A DNA stretch of 14,872 nucleotides from Phellopilus nigrolimitatus (Eukaryota > Basidiomycota > Agaricomycetes > Hymenochaetales > Hymenochaetaceae): the NCBI GenBank assembly GCA_021029095.1, contig JAJOHG010000538.1, positions 1 through 14,872 on the forward strand. The letters are read 5' to 3'. The number at the start of each line of letters is the position of its first letter. Position 1 is the stretch's first letter. The notes beneath the pieces were generated by a model. It made no database searches. It saw nothing but the letters and a program-made list of their open reading frames with translations, and was not told the origin of the DNA. Below are positions 1 through 11,062 of this stretch, in pieces. Position numbers and translations under genes: made by a program.

Positions 1-511
1 ACCAATATTGAGAGGTGACTCGTCGGCGAGTTGGCGACGAGACCGACATGCACCACACACAAGTCACGCATAGGCCGGCTCTCTATCTAAACCAGGAAGT
101 AATGCTAGATTTAGAGTAATAAACTATATTGCAACTCACTGTAGAGAAAAAATGCAATCCGCCTACGATTTCTCAATTAGCTGTAATTGCCAGCGATCTA
201 TTCAGGTATTTAAGATGTCGATACCTGTGGCATTTGCTCCAAAAGCAAATCTTCACATTATGTACAATAGGATAAGATTAATGCTTCGGAACCTCTCTAC
301 GATAAATCTTAAGCATAACGCAGCTCTCGACTCTCGACTCACAACTTCCGCACGCATATGAACTGCAACAACCTTAGTGCTCAAAACACATTGTTGAGCA
401 TCATGCCGAGGGGTCTTAAACACCCCTTTTTAAACCGCCTACATAGCATATACAGGAGAGACGGAGTTATCCCAGGAAGTAATATTCTGTCTTCTCGCAC
501 GTCTTGAACTA
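1..511. other. Intergenic stretch without a supportable gene
   Basis: No reading frame here resembles a known family or carries a convincing exon-intron pattern. The left part has a small inverted repeat (CTCGTCG at 19-25, CGACGAG at 35-41). A second stem is TGCTCAA (378-384) with TTGAGCA (394-400), followed by GGGGT (410-414)/ACCCC (422-426) and five T. The right part presumably holds the 3' untranslated region of the helicase gene, whose stop codon is at 512-514 on the minus strand. Confidence 0.6.
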
Positions 512-3388
<2,877 letters not shown>

Positions 3389-3440
3389 GCGCGGTTAAGT
3401 CGAAAAGATTTTGGACGCGTCGCGAGTCCCGTGATTAATA

Positions 3441-3514
3441 GGGACCTTCAGAGTAGAAACGAAACGCGTTTCCGTTTCCATTTCTGCCCTTACTAGGCAG
3501 GAGCCATTTCTCAC
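3441..3514 (+). repeat. Left terminal inverted repeat of the MITE
   Basis: 74 bp, inverted copy of 4004-4077 with five substitutions, all in the inner half. It contains an internal near-palindrome around AAACGCGTTT (3462-3471) flanked by GAAAC and GTTTC units, and so could fold on itself. The core ACGCGT is at 3464-3469. Confidence 0.9.
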
Positions 3515-3583
3515 TAAGCAAGGTTACTCATCTCAAGTCACGTCTTGTCACAAGAAGCTCGCATTCCCAAACAACTTCGGCGT

Positions 3584-3901
3584 CTCGGCATTGTCGACCT
3601 CGCTGAGTCAATTTCACCGAGCCGGCGGTCTGTTGTCGCTTAGCTTTGCTTTCTGCAAAGTGCCCACATTATGTAACCTAATATAAAGAAACTATCAATT
3701 GTGCTAGTCATATGTACCCTACCAGGAGTTGTTAGTACTGAGTAAGTAATCATACTACATACAATTGTGTACTGACATTGTGGTTTGACTTCCTCTGAAC
3801 CTACTTTGCCGAGCCTGCCGAGATCAAGCATCCATGTACATGTAATGTAGGAAACAACCGTGATCTGCCGAGAATGCCGTGTGTCGCTTACCGTTGCCGA
3901 G
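3584..3901. repeat. Dispersed TGCCGAG heptamers inside the MITE
   Basis: TGCCGAG occurs at 3807-3813, 3816-3822, 3866-3872 and 3895-3901 on the plus strand, and inverted (CTCGGCA) at 3584-3590. Five copies in 637 bp is far above the roughly 0.08 expected by chance. Clustered short motifs inside the ends are typical transposase-binding sites in some DNA transposon families; that role is inferred here. Confidence 0.7.
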
Positions 3902-4003
3902 CTCTGTAGCGAGTGACGGCACGGCCGGGTGCAACGGCTCAACGCGACGATCCTCCAGATACTTAGTTTTGGTAGTAACAGCCGTGTAACGCGCTCGTCT
4001 TAC

Positions 4004-4077
4004 GTGAGAAACGACCCCTGCCTAATAAGGGCAGAAGTGGAAACGGAAACGCGTTTCGTTTCTACTCTGAAGGTCCC
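4004..4077 (-). repeat. Right terminal inverted repeat of the MITE
   Basis: 74 bp, inverted copy of 3441-3514. Its ACGCGT core is at 4049-4054. The outer end is 73 bp before the start codon of the UMP/CMP kinase, so the repeat probably overlaps that gene's promoter or leader. Confidence 0.9.
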
Positions 4078-4150
4078 TATTCAATTCACCATCGCCAACT
4101 TTACATAAGCACATTGGTATCTGCGCCTGCAGTTGCCAACACCTAAACAA

Positions 4151-5054
<904 letters not shown>

Positions 5055-5100
5055 GCTGTAAATTCAAGAAAATGGTTATAAATGCATGCCCATTTTCTGG

Positions 5101-6357
5101 CTAGACATAAATTCGGAAGCTCAAGTCCCCTGCCTTCAATATGCTGCAAGTCGCCTTTCCCCCGGTTCCAATTTTCCAGATCGATCCATCAGCACAAAGC
5201 AGCTGTGCAGCTTCATCGCAATGTTTCTACATATTCCGAAATTGTCGAGTTAGACATGAACTTACGCATAAAGTAAGCGACGTACAGGAACCCAATCCAA
5301 ACCACCGCATCGCACGTATTCGACGACACTACGAAGGCTTTTTTCACCTTCGCTTATCGTTCCGTCATTGGCATACCCAAGCATGATATGAGCGCCGGCT
5401 CTATACGCTGCTCCCAACACCAAACCCGTCTTCTCTGAAAAGCTCGTACGGCCCTGCTCAGAATCCTCGGGCTTAGTGGGGTCACGAGCTGGCCTGATGA
5501 TCAACGATATCCATCGAACCGACCTCTGGCCGAAATTCAGAGTGCAGAGGCGAGATGATGAAAGACGGCTCGAGGCGATCAACATTAACTGTAGAAAGAA
5601 AATATGCAAACGGGCCCTCCATAGTAAACTGTGTTGAATGAGTTTCGTCGCCCGTATATCGTACGAATTTATTCTCTCGATAATCATACATTGACACGTC
5701 TCCTCCTTCTTTCGTTGGTCGGAATATAACATCACTATGGTACCACCTGGTGATTTTATTACTCGCTGCGATCTTGAAGCGACTGAGATCCGGTATGTCA
5801 CTTCTCAGATTCTCGGAGTCGTAAAGAATAGATGCATGTAAGGATGTCGAAGTCACGACGGCAGAAAAAACAGTTGCCATATATGCATCGGAAGATCGAA
5901 TGACAGTCTTGGCTATGGTAAGAGGTGCCAGATTTTGGCGATTTCGATCAGCGAAATTAGGGATTGTAATTTGTACGTCGCGGAGTCCCGCTCGGATTGG
6001 ACTGGTGGAAACAGCGAAGAATATAGTGCGTTGGCTGTCCCATTAGGTACGAGAGCGATTGAGAGCATTATAGGGCGCTGGAAGGTTGCGTATCCCACGC
6101 TGTGGACAGCATTGACAATCTCGTGCAAAGTCCCATCTCCACTGGAGAGAATTAAGGATACAGCAGTATATTTCTTGTGTTCGTCCAGGAATCTGAGAAC
6201 CTCTTCGCCCGCGTGCCCAGGTGGCATTTGTCACCACAGTTTTGCTGATAGATAGGCCGTGGTCCGCGAGAAGGGGAATAACATGTTCCTGGACGAAAGA
6301 CTGTCCTCTTTCATCACCGCACTTAGGATTTGAAATGAGGAGGAGAGGGCTGGACAT
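5101..6357 (-). CDS. Diacylglycerol/sphingoid-base kinase-like protein, frame broken
   Basis: Belongs to the DAGKc (ATP-NAD kinase-like) fold that phosphorylates diacylglycerol, ceramide or long-chain bases; the substrate cannot be told from sequence. The start MSSPLLLISNPKCGDERG has a GCCGCC context before its ATG. The glycine-rich motif SGDGTLHEIVNAV, then LVPNGTANAL, the substrate-side STVNVDRLEPSF and HSEFRPEVGSMDIV, and the C-terminal strand LLCADGSIWKIGTGGKA follow in family order. One intron (5285-5227) fits. Three single-base shifts are needed: an extra base near 6213-6229 (before PPGHAGEE), a missing base near 5932-5937 (an A run, before LAPLTIAK) and an extra base near 5500-5503 (before IIRPARDP). 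Corrected length is about 398 residues. No in-frame nonsense change is seen, so sequence error is as likely as true pseudogenisation. Confidence 0.8.
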
Positions 6358-6487
6358 GGCGGCGTTCAATGGCAGCCCTACATGCTGGTAAGTCAATCAT
6401 GATTCATGAATAAGGAAGGCAAATGGTCACGTGTTCACGTACTGAAAGCCGAAGGTGCGGCGGCCGCACGTGTAATTTACTGTAAGT
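6358..6487. promoter_or_regulatory. Compact divergent promoter with paired CACGTG boxes
   Basis: Only 130 bp separate the start of the lipid-kinase gene from the first possible NIT2 start. The interval holds two CACGTG palindromes (6428-6433, as GTCACGTG, and 6467-6472), a related CACGTA at 6436-6441, and a near-perfect inverted repeat GTGCGGC-G-GCCGCAC (6455-6469). CACGTG is the core for bHLH factors such as Cbf1 or Pho4. CGG...CCG is a Zn2Cys6-type arrangement. Binding is inferred. Confidence 0.5.
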
Positions 6488-8015
6488 ATGCTAAGGGCTT
6501 GTATGTTACTACCACTTTGTCGTACCCCACTAGCAGTGGTTCAACTCAGAACATTTTGTAAAATGTCAACACCGAGGGCGCCATCTTTCATTGGTTTCCA
6601 TTTGGCACTCATACAGCTCGGCCAGATTAGCGCTGACAAGGCAAATAATCTCTGTCATGCCAGAGATATGATACTTAAAGCCGCCAGTGGTGATAACGGC
6701 AAGCACCCGAAGCCAGACCTCGTTGTCCTTCCGGTCAGTCGTAATAAGTTTTGCCATCTCTCCGTTTTTTTATGTAACTATTTTCTCGTTAGGAGTGTTT
6801 CAACTCTCCATATGGTCATGTACACTTTCCAAACTACGCAGAGACGATTGACTTCGTTCCTGGGCAAGCATATGATGTCTCCTCTAGCCGGAGTGAAAGC
6901 GTCAAGATGCTCTCCAATGTAGCAAAGGAGAGCGGTACTTGGTTGATTGGGGGTGAGTCTGATGTATGGCGCAGCGAAGTGAGACGTAAAACCTCCCAAA
7001 CTAGGATCCATTCCTGAGCGCGATTCATCGGATCCCAATAAACTATACAACACAACTACTGTTTATTCACCACAAGGTATGATGTATGAAGCATACCTTG
7101 GAAGAACATTACACTAATGTTCCATAAAAGGGGATATGGTTGCCATGCACCGGAAAGTCCACCTATTCGATATCAATATTCCGGGCAAGATCACCTTCAT
7201 GGTATGAGATTGGTGCTGTTTGGAAATATCTTGTCTCATAAGATGAAAGGAAAGCAAAACTCTGACGGGAGGTTCCTCTTTGAATTATTTGACACTGGTA
7301 CAACTTTTCTTTTTCTTTTTTAAAGCTGTCCGGAAGAATCTTACGGATGATTAAGAGTTTGCACGCCATTGGTTTGGGTATATGCTATGATATTCGATTT
7401 CCTGAAATGGCGATTATTGCTGCGAGAAAAGGCAAACAAGTCCAATGTTGCTTGCGCTTTGTCTAACGAATACTTTCAGGCGCACATGTTATGATTTATC
7501 CAGGAGCTTTCATTTGACCACCGGACCAATGCATTGGGAGCTCCTTCAAAGAGCAAGGTTAGTCGCATCAACCCGTGATTTCTTTGCCTTATCCCAGCTT
7601 CTCCCAGGGCTTTAGATAACCAGATTTTTGTCTCGACGTGCAGTCCAGCCCGAGATATGACAGCAGGCTATCATGCAGTAAGTTGATGCTCTCAGTCATC
7701 ATGCGTGTGTGCTTTCTCACGAATCTATCTTCTTCCAGTGGGGCACTCTTCGGTCGTCGATCCTATGTAAGACCTTTTTTGCTTCTTCGTGCAATAGAAA
7801 TGAATTTGGGACAGGGGTAAAGTCATTGCAAGCACCGAAGAAGAGGAAGACATTGTTCATGCATTCATCGGTCAGTCAGAACACGCTGCCGATTAGTCTT
7901 GACGACCACAGCTCACAGTTTGACAGACCCAGAGATATATGCAGAGGCCCGTGCGGGTATCCCGGTGACACGTCAACGCCGTTTCGATGTGTATTGCGAT
8001 GTCAGCGCCACTTAG
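6488..8015 (+). CDS. NIT2: Omega-amidase, NIT2-type nitrilase, frame broken
   Basis: Hydrolyses alpha-ketoglutaramate and alpha-ketosuccinamate to the ketoacids. Exons: 6488 (or 6563)-6733, 6793-6952, 7005-7076, 7131-7201, 7250-7297, 7356-7431, 7480-7557, 7608-7677, 7739-7766, 7815-7870, 7912-8015. The nitrilase triad is present: Glu in [10 protein letters not shown], Lys in [10 protein letters not shown], Cys in [10 protein letters not shown]. The intron at 7432-7479 starts with GC. Frame problems: one T missing near 7286-7290 and one C extra near 7366-7367 (they cancel, garbling about eight residues), one A missing near 7512 (GAFNLTTGP) and one C missing near 7744 (WGHSSVVDP). Corrected length is 311 residues from ATG 6563, or 336 from ATG 6488. 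The longer form adds an Arg-rich, acid-free leader like a mitochondrial presequence. The last acceptor is uncertain. Confidence 0.88.
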
Positions 8016-8056
8016 TATGGACGAATAGTCCTGTACAAATGTATAGAGTAAAATTG

Positions 8057-8062
8057 AATAAA
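8057..8062 (+). terminator. Possible poly(A) signal of the NIT2 gene
   Basis: AATAAA lies 42 nt after the NIT2 stop codon and about 190 bp before the Hsp40 start. Fungal poly(A) signals are loose, so this is only suggestive. Confidence 0.35.
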
Positions 8063-8109
8063 AGGAGATCGTTGTTACTGTATCGAGAAGGATGTGGCGC
8101 AGATACCGC

Positions 8110-8127
8110 GAAGATTCTGGTAGTTTC
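8110..8127 (+). promoter_or_regulatory. Heat-shock element upstream of the Hsp40 gene
   Basis: Four units at exact 5-bp spacing: GAA (8110), TTC (8115), GTA (8120, one mismatch to GAA), TTC (8125). This is the alternating nGAAnnTTCn pattern bound by trimeric heat-shock factor. It ends 121 bp before the start codon of a Ydj1-class chaperone gene, a normal place for such a site. Confidence 0.65.
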
Positions 8128-8248
8128 CATCTCGGCGTGCTGTCCAAAAACACTGCTTCGCCCTTGTTTTCCTTCCAACGCTCACCCTTACTTTCTTCGT
8201 TGTCTACCGTCTTTGCCGTCTCCCCGTCCCTGCCGATACTTACAGGCG

Positions 8249-9738
8249 ATGGTCAAAGAAAACGTATGTCTTGTTTGCTTTTTGGGGGCGAACTCGGCTT
8301 ATGCTTTGTATGCAGGAAATATTACGATTTGCTAGATTGTTCCGCTGACGCGTCCGAACCGGACCTCAAAAAGGCCTATCGCAAGAAGTGCGTATGCTCT
8401 TTTTTGTTTGTGCATTTGCTTGACTACGGACTTCATGCAGGGCTTTGAAGTTGCATCCAGACAAGGGTGGTGATCCTGAACTGTTCAAGGAGGTGACGCA
8501 TGCGTATGTTTGAAATTTCATACTGGAATAGTTTTGTCTTCATAATACAAACATCAGATACGAGATTCTCTCCGATCCCGAAAACGTGGCATATACGATG
8601 CACGGGGTGAGGCGGGTTAAATGAACAAGGTGGACTTGGAGGAATGGATCCGCAGGTGCGCCACTATGATATACACCCTATATGCCGAATGTCTAATCTA
8701 ATTACGCATTCACTATAAAGGACCTTTTCAGTCAATTGTTTGGCGGCGGCGGCGGGTTCTTCGGAGGACCTTCAGCTCGACCTTCTGGTCCTCGTAAAGG
8801 AAAGGATCTCGTCCATCGCGTACATGTCACCCTCGAGGATCTTTACAAAGGCAAGACTACCAAGCTTGCGCTGACGCGAAACGTCATTTGCTCAAAGTGC
8901 AGTGGCCGTGGGGGCAAGGAGGGAGCCGTACGGACGTGCAGCCCATGTAACGGTCGCGGTGTCCGTATGATTGTGCGTCAAATGGGTCCCATGATCCAGC
9001 AGATTCAACAGCCATGTAACGAATGCAGCGGGACGGGAGAGATTATAAACCACAAGGACAAGTGTAAAACTTGCAATGGCAAGAAGACTATCCAGGAGAA
9101 GAAGATGCTGGAAGTGCACGTTGACAAGGGTATGAAGGGTGGGCAGCACATTACCTTCGCAGGCGAGAGCGATCAAGCACCTGGCTCCATACCTGGAGAC
9201 GTCGTCATTGTCATTGAGGAGAAGACGCACGATCGGTTTAAACGCCAGGATACTACATTGTGGACGGAGGTTGATATCGATCTTCTAACCGCTCTGGCTG
9301 GTGGTCAATTCGCTATCAAGCACCTTGACGATCGCGTTCTGGTTGTGACCGTTGTGCCTGGCGAAATCATCAAAGAAGGTGCGTGTTAAAAATGATTTAT
9401 GGCATGAAGACTCGTCCTAATTCCGTATCCGCGCAGGGCAAATGAAAGTCATCACCGGTGAAGGCATGCCTTCTCAACGTCACCACGAACATGGCGATTT
9501 GTTTGTCAGGCTTCACGTCAATTTCCCCGACGCCCTCGATCCTCAAGCCTTCCCTCTCCTTGAACGTGCTTTACCGCCTCGGAAGCCGCTACCAAAATTC
9601 GACAAGCATGCGCTTATTGAAGAAGCTACTTTGGGCGACTTAACTGCACGTCAGCAGCAGGAGCAGTCGCACAGAGATCCTGATGCTATGGATGAAGACG
9701 AGGGGGGTGAGCCTAGAGTGCAATGCGCACAGCAATGA
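8249..9738 (+). CDS. YDJ1: Type I Hsp40 (DnaJ) co-chaperone, Ydj1/DNAJA class
   Basis: Stimulates Hsp70 ATPase and delivers unfolded clients; cytosolic, membrane-attached through a lipid tail. Exons: 8249-8263 (15 nt), 8316-8387, 8441-8503, 8558-8655, 8721-9378, 9437-9738. The J domain has HPD at residues 34-36, then a Gly/Phe stretch (GGGGGFFGG). Four zinc-binding repeats follow: CSKCSGRG, CSPCNGRG, CNECSGTG, and CKTCNGKK, which departs at the end. The C-terminal client domain comes next. The protein ends CAQQ, a CaaX box suited to farnesylation as in yeast Ydj1. Three single-base shifts are needed: an extra A near 8257-8262 (giving the canonical MVKETKYYD), a missing A near 8580-8584 (SDPEKRGIYD) and a missing T near 8614-8615 (GEAGLNEQGG). 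Corrected length is 402 residues (yeast 409). An HSE lies upstream. Confidence 0.93.
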
Positions 9739-9926
9739 TGTATATATGTGTTTGTTTTATCCCGGCATTCATCAGAATTTTGCTTCTCGCGGTTGCTTGG
9801 TTCTCAGAGCAATCGTAACTTACGTGGCAATGTATCCTGTTCGAAAGAAGCAATTTGGCTTACAGAGTGGGGAAACGTGCAGTCCATGATTTTAAGCAGG
9901 ATACAGTTATACATGTGGTCTAGGTA

Positions 9927-10681
9927 TCAGTCCCAGCGCGTCTGATTGGCCAAAAAAATCTAGTGTTTCTGAACAACCCAATCGAAAAATAAATTTCACG
10001 TACCACAGGATTTGCTTTGAATGCTTCATAAGCTTGTCGATTGAAGAAACTGACCTCTACCTCATTTTCTACTCGAACAAAATATTTTACTAATTAGCCC
10101 GAGTGACACCGAAAGCAATCAACACCGAGACCCACCAAATCCAACTTCCGCCAGCGTCCTAGAGCCGTCTTCGAGGATCCATTCGTCGTGGTCCAGATTG
10201 ATTATGAGGTTCGTCGTCTAGACCAGCTACGTTGCAGTAGAGATTCTAAGACACGATAACATTACGGGAAACTTCTTACCTTGGCTCCATGAGCCTTGGT
10301 GTATAACTTGAGGGTATCTATCTTGATGGTACTTTTGGCTTGACGCGAATGATACAGAGTTGAAGCTCACCTAAAGCTCGACTCTCGTCATCAGTATCAA
10401 CAAGAGTGCGATATGGTTTCCACCCGGCTTGTGTCTGAATGGCTAGGACCAAGTACATCGACTAGTTGAGGAAAGAAGCTATATGTGCGGGATAAAGCCA
10501 GACCTTGGCGAGCAAGCTGCCCCAGCTTGCTGACCGTGGTGGTCTCAAGGTCGACATCATGCAGAATCAGGCCCTTTTCGGTGCGGAATTCGAATGACTT
10601 GATGATTCGCACAGTGATGGTTGCCGATGTCTTTGGTTTTGTTAGGTTTGTCAACACGTCTGAGGTGTCGTCGGAGGCCAT
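9927..10681 (-). CDS. UPF0538 (C2orf76-like) family protein
   Basis: Small conserved eukaryotic protein of unknown function. Exons: 10681-10504, 10442-10371, 10317-10280, 10217-10136, 10068-10004, 9959-9927; joined without frame error to 155 residues (human C2orf76 is about 126). After a Ser/Thr-rich leader (residues 1-19) come ATITVRIIKSFEFR and LILHDVDLETTTVSKL, matching the ITVRLIRSFE and VNLDQTV segments of the human protein as I recall it. Then come WKPYRTLVDTD, DTLKLYTKAHGAKTTNLIIN and a C-terminal EVEVSFFNRQAYEAFKANP, comparable to the human EIAFF...YKANP end. The alternation of strands and helices suggests a ubiquitin-like fold; that is inference. The last 11-codon exon is the weakest part. 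It is convergent with the Hsp40 gene (188 bp between stops) and divergent from the GH3 gene. Confidence 0.85.
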
Positions 10682-11062
10682 ACTTGTATGAAAATATCAA
10701 GCTGCTATGGCGGATGAAGTCAACCGGCCAAAGATAGCAGACTAGTCGGACTATCTGCGCGGTCATGTGAGCTATGTAACGAGCCGAGTAGCCTGCTATA
10801 GCCTACGAACAATGTACATGTACATTTTACCGTTCTTTTCTCAAAGAAAAATGGACTTTATCATCAAGTCGGGACTGTGTTCTTTCTTTGCATGTAGTAT
10901 AGCAGCCGAATGGAAATAGGATGCAAAGCAGAACGTGAGAGTTCTCCTTGGCCTGGTAAGGACGACTACCGAAGTTTTACCTTCTGCCAGCGTATACTTG
11001 AACAGCGCTGTCCTCGCTCTCAGGTATGTGCGCCCATCTTCTCTCGTTCATCCCCTGCCATT
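10682..11062. promoter_or_regulatory. Divergent promoter, UPF0538 gene and GH3 gene
   Basis: 381 bp with no supportable gene. It contains a perfect 16-bp palindrome, AATGTACATGTACATT (10811-10826), roughly midway between the two start codons at 10681 and 11063. ATG codons at 10910 and 10935 precede the GH3 start; the first is in frame with it but encodes nothing like the family. Confidence 0.45.
10811..10826. repeat. Perfect 16-bp palindrome in divergent promoter
   Basis: AATGTACATGTACATT equals its own reverse complement over all 16 positions. In a 381-bp intergenic promoter this could be a site for a dimeric regulator; no specific factor can be named. Confidence 0.5.

Larger units (their letters stand above)
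3441..4077. mobile_element. MITE-like non-autonomous DNA transposon, 637 bp
   Basis: The element is bounded by 74-bp terminal inverted repeats that match at 69 of 74 positions. Both ends start GGGACCTTCAGAG and are flanked by TA (3439-3440 and 4078-4079), which fits a TA target duplication as in Tc1/mariner-like elements. No longer direct duplication is visible. The interior has no transposase; a 100-codon minus-strand frame at 3640-3942 resembles nothing. The interior carries repeated TGCCGAG motifs. The element lies between the start codons of the divergent helicase (3388) and UMP/CMP kinase (4151) genes, so it occupies their shared promoter. The superfamily is not settled: hAT ends can start TAGGG, but the expected 8-bp duplication is absent. 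Confidence 0.85.

Noticed and set aside
152..361. Open frame of 69 codons near the left edge
   Set aside because: No family resemblance, no exon structure, composition like intergenic DNA.
410..431. GGGGT/ACCCC hairpin followed by five T as a rho-independent or Pol III terminator
   Set aside because: The window is eukaryotic, the stem is only 5 bp, and no RNA gene with A and B boxes is seen upstream on either strand.
92..483. 12-bp direct repeat CCAGGAAGTAAT at 92-103 and 472-483 as a target duplication of an inserted element
   Set aside because: A repeat of this length at this distance is expected by chance about once in three such windows, and the segment between shows no element features.
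3640..3942. Open frame of 100 codons on the minus strand inside the MITE, as a possible transposase remnant
   Set aside because: No transposase motif such as a DDE/D signature and a low-complexity feel; the element is too short to encode one.
3433..4085. Classing the transposon as hAT because its ends can be read TAGGG
   Set aside because: The 8-bp flanks do not match each other; only the TA dinucleotide is duplicated.
4133..4150. Earlier TTG start for the UMP/CMP kinase
   Set aside because: ATG at 4151 is in frame, close by and fits the length of the family.
7709..8335. Long open frame of 208 codons across the NIT2 end and the Hsp40 promoter
   Set aside because: It crosses clear NIT2 exons and introns in the wrong frame and has no family match.
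5489..8620. Programmed ribosomal frameshifting as the reason for the broken frames
   Set aside because: The breaks go in both directions, lack shared slippery sites or stop contexts, and occur in families with no known frameshifting.
10910..11062. In-frame N-terminal extension of the GH3 protein from ATG 10910
   Set aside because: The extra 51 residues do not resemble the family or a signal peptide; [13 protein letters not shown] is the normal start for this enzyme type.
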